From Nonomuraea rubra (GTDB taxonomy: Bacteria; Actinomycetota; Actinomycetes; Streptosporangiales; Streptosporangiaceae): a stretch of 64,000 nt of DNA. A model generated the notes under the pieces. That model was not told where the DNA came from and searched no databases. It saw only the letters and a program-made list of their open reading frames with translations. Position 1 is the first letter of the stretch, and every line of letters begins with the position of its first letter. The position numbers and the translations under genes are program-made. This document shows positions 17,554 through 27,059 of the stretch, piece after piece. Location: assembly GCF_014207985.1 (NCBI RefSeq), contig NZ_JACHMI010000001.1, forward strand, positions 1,285,001 through 1,349,000. Direction: 5' to 3'.

Positions 17554-20500
17554 CCTGCCGGGTTGCGGCTCCGGGGAGATGACGGTCTCCAGTGGGAGGG
17601 TCGCGCCGGCGCTCATGGCCGCCGCGAGGGCGTCCGCTCCCGCCGCCCGCCGTACCGCCGCCGTGATGCGCTCGACGTCGCCCCGCTCGCCCTCGGGCAG
17701 CGGGGCGCCCACCGACTCCCGCAGCGCCGCCGCCTTGCCCAGCAGCCGCCCGGCCTGCTCGGGCCGCCCGTCGAGCGCGAGCGCGCCCGACAGCCCCTCC
17801 AGGGCCAGCGCGACGGCCCGCGGGTCGCCCACCTTGCGGGCCACGGCCAGCCCCTGGCGATGCAGGTCCAGCGCGCCCGCCGCGTCGCCGCGCTGCTCGG
17901 CCACGAACCCCAGCTCGGCCAGGATCAGAGCAGCGCCCGGATCGCCCGACACGTCCTCGACCCAGCCCAGCCAGGCGCGCAACCGCCGCTCCGCCTCGTC
18001 CAGCCGCCCCTGCCTGCGCGCGCTGAGCGCCAGGCCCAGCTCGGCGAACTCCTCGGCGGGCCGGTTCGACTGCGCCACCGCGAGGCTCCTGGCCCGCTCG
18101 TGGTAGTCGTCGGCCCGTACGTGGTCGCCGGTCAGCATGGCGATCCTGCCCAGCCGCGACAGCGCCTCCGACACCGAGCTCCACAACCCGAGCTCCTCGG
18201 CCATCGCCAGCACCTCCAGGCGCAGCGCCGCGGCCCGCCCGTAGTCGCCGGTGATCTCGGCCAGCGTGCCGAGGTTCTCCGTGGCCCGCAGCTCGCCCCA
18301 CCGGTCGCCGATCCCGCGGAACAGTCCCTGTGCCCGCTCCGCGCTGTCCCGCAGCGCCGTCAGGTCGCCGCGCATGGCGGCGTACCTGCCCATAAGGGTG
18401 AGCGCGGCGGCCGTGCCCCAGTCGTCGCCGAGCCGGCGGAACTCCGCCAGCGCCGTCGTCACCAGCTCGTGGCTCGCCGACAGGTCCTCGTAGCCGAACA
18501 GGGCGAACCCGGCGAACCACCGCGCCCGGGCCCGCGCCCACGGGTCCTCGATGGCCTCGAACAGCGTGCTGTCCGGCCGTACGAGGCGGCCCGCGAGCAT
18601 CTCGAACCCGGCCAGCCACACCCCGGCCCGCGCCGTGGCCGGGTCTCCGGGCGGCGCCATGGACAGGGCCGACTCAAGGGCGCGGCGGGCCTCGCCCAGC
18701 CTGCCGCGCAGCACCCAGTACCAGGCCAGGTTGTTCACCAGTGCCAGCGCCTGGTCCGCCGCGTTCATGCGGACCGCTGTCTCCAGGGCCGTTCTGAGGT
18801 TGGCGGCCTCGGCGTCGAGCCGGGCGAGTGCGTCGCGCTGGCCGGGCCCGCGCAGGGCGGGCTCCAGCTGCGCGGTCAGGGCGGCGTAGTGGTGGACGTG
18901 CCTGAGGCGTACGTCGTCCAGCTCGCCGGCCTCCCGCAGCCGCTCCTGGCAGTACGCGGCCACCGACTCCAGCAGGCGATAACGCGGCCCCGCGGTCGTG
19001 CGTACCACGAGGGAGCGGTCCACCAGGCGGGCCAGCAGGCCGAGCACGTCCAGGCCCGGCTCGGCGCAGACGTGCTCGGCCGCCTCCAGCGTGCAGCCGT
19101 CGGCGTGCACGGCCAGTCGCCGCAGCACCACCCGCTCGGGCTCCGTCAGCAGCTCCCAGCTCCAGTCGATCATCGCGCGCAGCGTTCGCTGCCTGGCCGG
19201 GGCGCCGCGCAGGCCGGAGGCGAGCAGCCGGAACCGGTCGTCGAGGCGGTCGGCGAGCTGTCGCGGGGTCAGCGCGCGCATCCTCGTGGCCGCCAGCTCC
19301 AGGGCCAGCGGGATGCCGTCGAGCCGCTCGCAGATCTCCGCGACGTCGCCGTCGGGCTCGATCCCGGCCCGTACGGTGAACAGCTCCATCGCCGCCTCCA
19401 GCCCCAGCGGCGGCACGCTCCACAGGGCCTCGCCCTCGATCCGCAGCGACTCCTGGCCGGTCGCCAGCACGCGCAGCCCGGGGGCGGCGCGCAGCAACCG
19501 GGCGGCCAGCGTGGCGACCTGCTCGACCACGTGCTCGCAGTTGTCCAGCACCAGCAACGTCGGCCGGGCCGCGAGGACGCCGGGCAGGCGGTCCATGATG
19601 CAGCCCGCCGCGTCGTCACGCAGGCCCAGCACGGCCGCGATCGCCTCGGCCACCTCCACGACCTGCGCCCCGGCCCCGAGCGAGGCCAGCTCCACCAGCC
19701 ACACCCCGCCCTCGAAGCGCTGGGCGGCGTCCGGTGTCACCTCGGCGCCCGCCGTCCAGCCGCTCGCGGCGGCCAGCGCGAGGCGGGTCTTGCCCACGCC
19801 GCCCGGGCCCGTGAGCGTGACGAGCCGGTTGGCGCGCAGCAGCGCGCGTACCTCGGCCACCGCCTCGTCCCGTCCGACCAGCGCCGTCAGCGGCGCGGGC
19901 AGGTTCGTACGGGGCCGCGCGGCGGGCGCCTCCAGCGCGGGGTCCTGCTCCAGGATCGCCTGGTGCAGCGCCGCCAGCTCCGGCCCGGGGTCCAGCCCGA
20001 GCTCGTCGGCGAGCCGCCGCCGCAGGTCCCCGTAGCCGGCCAGCGCCTCGCCCTGCCGCCCGGCCCGGTACAGGGCCCGCATCTGCACGGCCCGCAGCCG
20101 CTCCCGCAGCGGATGGTCGGCCACCAGGTCGGCCAGCTCGGCGGCGAGCGGCCCGTGCTCGCCGAGCGCGAGCCGCGTCTCGGCCAGCTCCTCCAGGGCG
20201 ACCAGCCGCTGCTCGTCCAGCCGTGCCACCACCGCCCTGGCGAACGGCTCGTCGGCGAATTCGGCGTACGCGCCGCCCCGCCACAACCCCAGCGCCTCGC
20301 GCAGCAGCGCCGCCCGCGCGTCGAGGTCGCCGGTGCGCCGGGCGCGCAGGAGCAGCGACTCGAACAGCCCGGCGTCCACGGACTCGGGCTCGGCCCGCAG
20401 CACGTACCCCGGCGCCCGGTACGCCACCAGCTCCCGGTCGCCCAGCACCCGCCGCAGCTGCGACACCTTCACCCGCAGCGCCGCCGCGGCGTCGGCGGGT

Positions 20501-20664
20501 GGCCGGTCGCCCCACAGGTCCTCGATCAGCCGGTCGGCGGAGACCGTACGGCCCGCCTGGATCAGCAGCCCCGCCAGCAGCGCCCTGACCTTGACCTCGG
20601 GCACCCGGACCGGCCGGCCGTCCGGCGTCCACACAGCGAGCGGGCCAAGCACCCCGAACCGCAT
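17536..20664 (-). CDS. AfsR/SARP-type transcriptional regulator with NB-ARC and TPR domains
   Basis: 1042 residues starting MRFGVLGPL. Order: an OmpR-like winged helix plus bacterial transcriptional activation domain (1-245; VKVSQLRRVLGD, ELGLDPGPELAALHQAIL), a STAND ATPase with P-loop LTGPGGVGKTRLA and Walker B TLLVLDNCEHV, then a long TPR-like alpha-helical region (about 600-1040). In streptomycetes such proteins activate secondary metabolism or development, often after an input is sensed by the TPR part. No biosynthetic cluster lies nearby; the only divergent neighbour is the imine-reductase-like gene 91 bp away, which is its most likely local target. An ATG at 20676 is a possible alternative start. 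Confidence 0.9.
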   Translation of the reverse strand: MRFGVLGPLAVWTPDGRPVRVPEVKVRALLAGLLIQAGRTVSADRLIEDLWGDRPPADAAAALRVKVSQLRRVLGDRELVAYRAPGYVLRAEPESVDAGLFESLLLRARRTGDLDARAALLREALGLWRGGAYAEFADEPFARAVVARLDEQRLVALEELAETRLALGEHGPLAAELADLVADHPLRERLRAVQMRALYRAGRQGEALAGYGDLRRRLADELGLDPGPELAALHQAILEQDPALEAPAARPRTNLPAPLTALVGRDEAVAEVRALLRANRLVTLTGPGGVGKTRLALAAASGWTAGAEVTPDAAQRFEGGVWLVELASLGAGAQVVEVAEAIAAVLGLRDDAAGCIMDRLPGVLAARPTLLVLDNCEHVVEQVATLAARLLRAAPGLRVLATGQESLRIEGEALWSVPPLGLEAAMELFTVRAGIEPDGDVAEICERLDGIPLALELAATRMRALTPRQLADRLDDRFRLLASGLRGAPARQRTLRAMIDWSWELLTEPERVVLRRLAVHADGCTLEAAEHVCAEPGLDVLGLLARLVDRSLVVRTTAGPRYRLLESVAAYCQERLREAGELDDVRLRHVHHYAALTAQLEPALRGPGQRDALARLDAEAANLRTALETAVRMNAADQALALVNNLAWYWVLRGRLGEARRALESALSMAPPGDPATARAGVWLAGFEMLAGRLVRPDSTLFEAIEDPWARARARWFAGFALFGYEDLSASHELVTTALAEFRRLGDDWGTAAALTLMGRYAAMRGDLTALRDSAERAQGLFRGIGDRWGELRATENLGTLAEITGDYGRAAALRLEVLAMAEELGLWSSVSEALSRLGRIAMLTGDHVRADDYHERARSLAVAQSNRPAEEFAELGLALSARRQGRLDEAERRLRAWLGWVEDVSGDPGAALILAELGFVAEQRGDAAGALDLHRQGLAVARKVGDPRAVALALEGLSGALALDGRPEQAGRLLGKAAALRESVGAPLPEGERGDVERITAAVRRAAGADALAAAMSAGATLPLETVISPEPQPGRRQPAG

Positions 20665-20755
20665 CAAGCCCCCCATAACCAACTCCGAATGCGACCATAA
20701 CCGCCCGCGAGCAGGGTGGTCGCAGAGACAACCCTCACTCGTAAGGAACACCGAA

Positions 20756-21607
20756 ATGTCGGAAAATATCTCCGTGCTCGGCCTCGGGCTCATGGGCACC
20801 GCGCTCGCCGAGAGCCTCCTGGCCGCCGGGCACCAGGTGACGGTCTGGAACCGTACGCCGGCCAAGGCCGAGCCCCTGCTCGCCAGGGGTGCCAAGCAGG
20901 CGGCCACCCCCGAGGAGGCCGTCGCGGCGAGCCCGCTGGTGATCGTCTGCCTGCTCGACTACCCGTCCGTGACGTCCACGCTGGCGGGAACGCCGCTGCC
21001 GGGCCGGGTCGTCGCCAACCTCACCACCGGCCGCCCCGCCGAGGCCCGCGAGCTGGCGGCGTGGGTGGCCGAGCGCGGCGGCGAGTACCTGGACGGCGGC
21101 ATCATGGCCGTCCCCCAGATGATCGCCCGGCCCGGCGCGCTCATCCTCTACAGCGGCTCCCAGCCGGCCTTCGACCGGCACGAGGGCGCGCTGTCCGCCA
21201 TGGCGGAGGCTCGCTTCACCGGCACCGACCCCGGCATGGCGCCGCTGCTCGACCTGGCCATGCTGACCGGCATGTACGGCCAGATCGCCGGCCTGCTGGA
21301 GGCCGCCGCGCTGGTCAGGTCGGCCGGTTACCCGCTCACGGAGTTCGTGTCGTCGCTGCTGGTGCCCTGGCTGAACGCGATGGCCGCGCAGCAGCCCCTG
21401 TGGGCCGAGAAGATGGCGTCGGGCGACCACAGCACCGAGGTCTCCAACCTGGAGATCAACCGGGCGGGCGTGGAGAACCTGGTGCGGGCCTTCCGCGAGC
21501 AGGGCGTCAAGCCGGACCTGCTGCTGCCGCTGAAGGCCGTCATCGACCAGCGCACCGCCAGGGGGCTGGGCCACGAGGGGCTGTCGGGTCTGATCGAGGA
21601 GCTCTAG
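20756..21607 (+). CDS. NAD(P)-dependent imine-reductase-like oxidoreductase
   Basis: 283 residues. The N-terminal Rossmann fold is of the 6-phosphogluconate-dehydrogenase superfamily (SVLGLGLMGTALAESLLAAGH, then VWNRTPAKAEPL with the NADP-selecting Asn-Arg-Thr). The C-terminal helical domain includes SGDHSTEVSNLEINRAGVEN, a pattern seen in bacterial imine reductases and related oxidoreductases. The ribosome binding site is AAGGAA. It is divergent from the SARP regulator, suggesting local control. The natural substrate is unknown; beta-hydroxyacid dehydrogenase activity is less likely because the usual catalytic-lysine context is not evident. Confidence 0.85.
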   Translation: MSENISVLGLGLMGTALAESLLAAGHQVTVWNRTPAKAEPLLARGAKQAATPEEAVAASPLVIVCLLDYPSVTSTLAGTPLPGRVVANLTTGRPAEARELAAWVAERGGEYLDGGIMAVPQMIARPGALILYSGSQPAFDRHEGALSAMAEARFTGTDPGMAPLLDLAMLTGMYGQIAGLLEAAALVRSAGYPLTEFVSSLLVPWLNAMAAQQPLWAEKMASGDHSTEVSNLEINRAGVENLVRAFREQGVKPDLLLPLKAVIDQRTARGLGHEGLSGLIEEL

Positions 21608-21640
21608 CGGGTTCTGGCGGGTTCCAGCGGGTTCTAGCGA
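21604..21640. repeat. 10-bp tandem repeats around two facing stop codons
   Basis: TAGCGGGTTC, TGGCGGGTTC, CAGCGGGTTC and TAGCGAGGCC follow each other, connecting the stop of the imine-reductase-like gene (21607) with the stop of mak (21634). Confidence 0.75.
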
Positions 21641-22959
21641 GGCCGGAAGGCGGCGAGCGGGATCGGGATCCAGGAGGGCCGGTTGCGGGCCTCGTACACG
21701 ACCTCGTAGACCGCCTTCGACAGCTCGAACGCCCGCAGCAGCGCCGCGTCCGCCGGGGAGATGACGCCGCCGCCCTCGGTGTAGCCGTCGAGGAAGGCGG
21801 CCCGGTTGCGGTCGGCCCACTCCTGGGCCCTGGGCTCCAGCTCCTCGGCCTGGGCATGGCCGGCCAGCAGGTGCCTGGCCGCGTAGTCGAACGAGCGCAG
21901 CATGCCCGCCACGTCCCGCAGCGGCGAGTACAGCGCCCGCCGTTCGGCCAGCGGCTGGCCCGGCTCGCCCTCGAAGTCGAGGATGACCCAGTCGGTCGGC
22001 GTGCGCATCACCTGCCCGAGGTGGTAGTCGCCGTGAACGCGTTGCACAGGCACCTCGCTGGTGAGCAGCTCTACCTGGTGGTAGGCGGCCTCGATGGCGC
22101 TCACATGCTCGCGCAGCTCGGGCACCTCGGCCACGGCCCGCCCCAGCCGGCGCCTGAAACCCTCGGCCATGCGTTTGACCTCGTGGATCTCCACGATGCT
22201 CGTGGGGAAGGCGGCGGCCAGCTCGTGGTGCACGCGGGCGGTGGCGCTGCCCAGCCGTACCGCCTCGGCGGCGAAGTCGCCGCCCGCCTCGGCCGCCGGC
22301 AGCTCGGGCAGCGACGCGTACAGGTCGCGGACGCTGGCCAGCGCGAGGTCCCAGCCGTCGTTGGCGGGGGTCAGGAACTCCTGCATGATGGCCAGCGTCG
22401 TGTTGGTGCCGTCGAGGTCGGTCTCGATCCACCCGTACGGCTGCGCGATGTGCGGCGCGTTCCTGCCGGCCAGCGCGGTGATGATCTCCAGCTCGGGGTT
22501 CACCCCGGGGATGAGCCGGCGGAAGAGCTTGCAGATGTAGGAGTCCCCGTACACCAGCGAGGTGTTCGACTGCTCGGCCCCGAGTACGAGGCTGCGCGGG
22601 GTGGTGTCGATGGTGACGCCGGGCACGTGCCGCATGCGCAGGCCGCTGCGGGTCTCGTCGCGGGCCATGCCGTCGAGCAGCCAGCCCGTGCGCTCGCTGT
22701 CGTGCAGGGCGTCGTAGAGGTAGCCGTCGCCGATGGTGCCGACGAGGGCGTGGGTGAGGCGGTCGGGCAGCTCGTCCCGCTCGCCCAGCAGGACCTGGTA
22801 CCGGTCCCGCGAGCCCTCCTGCCAGACGGCGACGATCAGGTGCCTCAGCCCGGGTGTCAGCTCGACGTCCGAATCGATCGACAACTCGTCGATCGGGCGC
22901 CCCTTGCCGCCGAACCAACGTTGGCGGCTGATCCATGCGGCAAGGAGCTCGTCAAGCAC
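21634..22959 (-). CDS. mak: Maltokinase
   Basis: Phosphorylates maltose to alpha-maltose-1-phosphate, the donor for GlgE. 441 residues, the usual length. It starts MLDELLAAWISRQRWFGGKG, the typical N-terminal cap of Mak/Pep2. The kinase-like core carries VHGDYHLGQVM (catalytic loop HGDxHxxQ) and VILDFEGEP (metal-binding DFE). The gene starts 3 bp after treS stops, so both are translated from one message; in mycobacteria TreS and Mak form a complex and are sometimes fused. It converges on the imine-reductase-like gene. Confidence 0.95.
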   Translation of the reverse strand: MLDELLAAWISRQRWFGGKGRPIDELSIDSDVELTPGLRHLIVAVWQEGSRDRYQVLLGERDELPDRLTHALVGTIGDGYLYDALHDSERTGWLLDGMARDETRSGLRMRHVPGVTIDTTPRSLVLGAEQSNTSLVYGDSYICKLFRRLIPGVNPELEIITALAGRNAPHIAQPYGWIETDLDGTNTTLAIMQEFLTPANDGWDLALASVRDLYASLPELPAAEAGGDFAAEAVRLGSATARVHHELAAAFPTSIVEIHEVKRMAEGFRRRLGRAVAEVPELREHVSAIEAAYHQVELLTSEVPVQRVHGDYHLGQVMRTPTDWVILDFEGEPGQPLAERRALYSPLRDVAGMLRSFDYAARHLLAGHAQAEELEPRAQEWADRNRAAFLDGYTEGGGVISPADAALLRAFELSKAVYEVVYEARNRPSWIPIPLAAFRPR

Positions 22960-22962
22960 GGC

Positions 22963-24663
<1,701 letters not shown>

Positions 24664-24734
24664 GAGTCGCCCCGCAGGAGGCTCATGAGGGAGGCGCTAA
24701 CACACAATTGAAGACTCCCCGCTGAATTCAGTTT

Positions 24735-26816
24735 CTACCGTGGCGCGGCTCGTACGGTGAGAATGTGGGCAGGCTGGATGTGAGGGTCGAGGCGCACGTA
24801 GTTGCTCTGCCGCCAGCGGTACGACTCGCCCGACAGCTCGTCGTCGACGACGAACTCGGCGTTCCAGTCGAGGCCGAGGGCGGGCAGGTCAAGGTCGACC
24901 GTCGCCTCGTGGGTGTGGTGCGGATCAAGGTTGATGACCGCCAGAACGACGTCGCCCAGCCCGTGCCTTCGTGTGGCCGTGTCATAGGCGCCCGGGAGTC
25001 GTTTGGAGAAGCAGACGATGTCCGCCTGGTCGACCCTGTGGAACCGTAGATTACGCAATTCCTGGAGCGCCGGATGCGCTCTTCGGAACAAATTCAGGTG
25101 CGTGATGAAGGGAGCCAGGCTCCGTCCCTCACGTTCAGCCGCAGCCCAGTCGCGCGGTTTGTATTGATATTTCTCGCTATCGAGGTATTCCTCGCTACCC
25201 GGGCGTACCGGGACATTTTCCCCGAGTTCATACCCCGAATAGACGCCCCAGGTGGGCGAGGCGAGCGCCGCCAGGACGGCCCTGATCTTGAACGCGGGCA
25301 CGCCGCCGTGCTGCAGGAACTCGTGCAGGATGTCCGGCGTGTTCACGAACAGGTTCGGCCGCAGATAGCAGGAGGTCTCGTGGGCGAGCTCGGTCAGATA
25401 GGTCTCCACATCGTATTTGGAGTTCTTCCAGGTGTAATACGTATATGACTGGTGGAAGCCGGTCTTGGCCAGCGCGCGCATCATCGCCGGCCGGGTGAAC
25501 GCCTCCGACAGGAAGATCACGTCGGGGTCGGTGCGGTGGATGTCGGCCAGCATCCGCTCCCAGAAGGCCACCGGCTTGGTGTGCGGGTTGTCCACCCTGA
25601 AGATGCGCACCCCGTGGTCCATCCAGTGCCGCAGCACCCGCCTGACCTCGGTGTAGACGCCCTCCGGGTCCTTGTCGAAGTTGACCGGGTAGATGTCCTG
25701 ATACTTCTTCGGCGGGTTCTCCGCGTACGCGATCGACCCGTCCGCCCTGACCGTGAACCACTCGGGGTGCTCCTTGACCCACGGGTGGTCGGGGGAGCAC
25801 TGCAGGGCGAAGTCCAGGGCGATCTCCATGCCGAGCTCCCTGGCCCGGCCGACGAACTCGTCGAAGTCCTCGATCGTGCCGAGGTCGGGGTGGACCGCGT
25901 CGTGGCCGCCGTCCTCGGAGCCGATCGCCCACGGCGAGCCGGGCTCGTCGGGCTCGGGGCTGAGCGTGTTGTTGCGGCCCTTGCGGTACGTGGTGCCGAT
26001 CGGGTGGATGGGCGGCAGGTAGACGACGTCGAAGCCCATCTTGGCGATGGCGGGCAGCCGCTTCGCCGCTGTCTGGAAATTTCCGGACTTGGAGATGCCG
26101 AGCTCGTTGACCACCGCGCCTTCCGAGCGGGGGAAGAACTCGTACCAGGAGCCGTAGAGCGCCCTGCGCCGGTCCACCCTGACCTTGTGGGACTTCGACC
26201 TGGTCACCAGCTCCCGGAACGGGTGCGCGTCCAGCAGCGCCGCCGTCTCGGGGAGCTGGGCGATCGAGAGCCTGGCCCGGGGGTCGAGGTCCTGGTCGCG
26301 CAGGGTGGCGGAGATCGACAGCAGCGCGGCGCGGTGGCCGCAGGCGCTGTCGCCGTTGCCGTTCTGCTTGCGCGTGCCGTTCTGCCTGGGCGCGTCGCTC
26401 GCGCCGTTGGGGCAGTCGGCGGCGCGCACGGCCTTGGCGGCGCGCTCGAACAGCCGCGCGCCCTCCTCGCACATGAGATCGACGTCCATGCCGCGCGGGA
26501 TCTTGATCTCGGCGTCATGCAGCCAGGTGCTGATCGGGTCGCTCCACGCCTCCACGCGGAACAGCCAGTCGCCCTCGGCGGGCAGGCTCACGTCCACGCC
26601 CCACCGGTCGGTGCCGGGGGCGAGCTCGCGCATGGGTTTCAGGCGGCCTCGCCTGCCGTCGGGAGTGGTGAGCACCACGCCCGCGGCCACGGCGTCGTGG
26701 CCCTCTCTGAAAACGGTCGCCGAGACCTGGAAGGTCTCGCCGGCGACCGCCTTGGCGGGCCATTGCCCGCAGTCGACGACGGGGGAGATGTCCGTGATGG
26801 GAATTCGTCCGATCAT
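24735..26816 (-). CDS. glgE: Alpha-1,4-glucan:maltose-1-phosphate maltosyltransferase
   Basis: Transfers maltosyl units from maltose-1-phosphate to growing alpha-1,4 glucan (GH13_3). 693 residues from MIGRIPITDISPVVDCG, the conserved N-terminus of GlgE; the frame is open upstream to 27011 but the added 65 residues (Cys/Arg-rich) are not family sequence. The catalytic Asp is in RIFRVDNPHTKP and the acid/base Glu in VIFLSEAFTRP. An N-terminal dimerisation domain and a helical insert precede the barrel. A Gly/Asn-rich linker (QNGNGD) near residue 155 is unusual. No Shine-Dalgarno is seen, and a 9-bp hairpin sits 17 bp upstream. Confidence 0.95.
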   Translation of the reverse strand: MIGRIPITDISPVVDCGQWPAKAVAGETFQVSATVFREGHDAVAAGVVLTTPDGRRGRLKPMRELAPGTDRWGVDVSLPAEGDWLFRVEAWSDPISTWLHDAEIKIPRGMDVDLMCEEGARLFERAAKAVRAADCPNGASDAPRQNGTRKQNGNGDSACGHRAALLSISATLRDQDLDPRARLSIAQLPETAALLDAHPFRELVTRSKSHKVRVDRRRALYGSWYEFFPRSEGAVVNELGISKSGNFQTAAKRLPAIAKMGFDVVYLPPIHPIGTTYRKGRNNTLSPEPDEPGSPWAIGSEDGGHDAVHPDLGTIEDFDEFVGRARELGMEIALDFALQCSPDHPWVKEHPEWFTVRADGSIAYAENPPKKYQDIYPVNFDKDPEGVYTEVRRVLRHWMDHGVRIFRVDNPHTKPVAFWERMLADIHRTDPDVIFLSEAFTRPAMMRALAKTGFHQSYTYYTWKNSKYDVETYLTELAHETSCYLRPNLFVNTPDILHEFLQHGGVPAFKIRAVLAALASPTWGVYSGYELGENVPVRPGSEEYLDSEKYQYKPRDWAAAEREGRSLAPFITHLNLFRRAHPALQELRNLRFHRVDQADIVCFSKRLPGAYDTATRRHGLGDVVLAVINLDPHHTHEATVDLDLPALGLDWNAEFVVDDELSGESYRWRQSNYVRLDPHIQPAHILTVRAAPR

Positions 26817-26832
26817 CGCATTCGAGAGTTTG

Positions 26833-26855
26833 CGGCGGCACTCCCGGTGCCGCCG
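26833..26855 (-). promoter_or_regulatory. Strong hairpin in the glgE leader
   Basis: CGGCGGCAC-TCCCG-GTGCCGCCG forms a perfect 9-bp stem whose base is 17 bp upstream of the glgE ATG. It would lie where a ribosome binding site is expected, so it may affect translation, or mark that transcription starts downstream of it. Confidence 0.5.
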
Positions 26856-27059
26856 GAGGCTTCCCTGGCAGGATCGATCCTTGCATGTAAATTGTGGACA
26901 GCAGCGGATAGACCTCCCGTCGGTGTGTACGGGAGAGCCCAACAACCTGGAAAGTTGCCCCAATAGTCCCTCTTCATGCTTGTTCCCGGAAGGGGTTTGA
27001 ACGGCCTTCATGAGGGTGAAGGACTCAGAGGTCCCTCCTAGCCCGTAGGGTGCAGAAAC
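26856..27059. promoter_or_regulatory. Divergent glgE/glgP promoter region
   Basis: About 240 bp separate the two divergent starts. The right half is less GC-rich (e.g. ATGTAAATTGTGGACAG at 26884-26900, and TTCATGCTTG), consistent with promoters, but I could not assign convincing -35/-10 pairs or an operator. Confidence 0.35.

Noticed and set aside
17563..20700. 1045-residue plus-strand open frame opposite the SARP gene
   Set aside because: Composition is extreme (Arg/Gln/His/Pro) and mirrors third-position GC bias; the minus strand has a perfect multidomain match.
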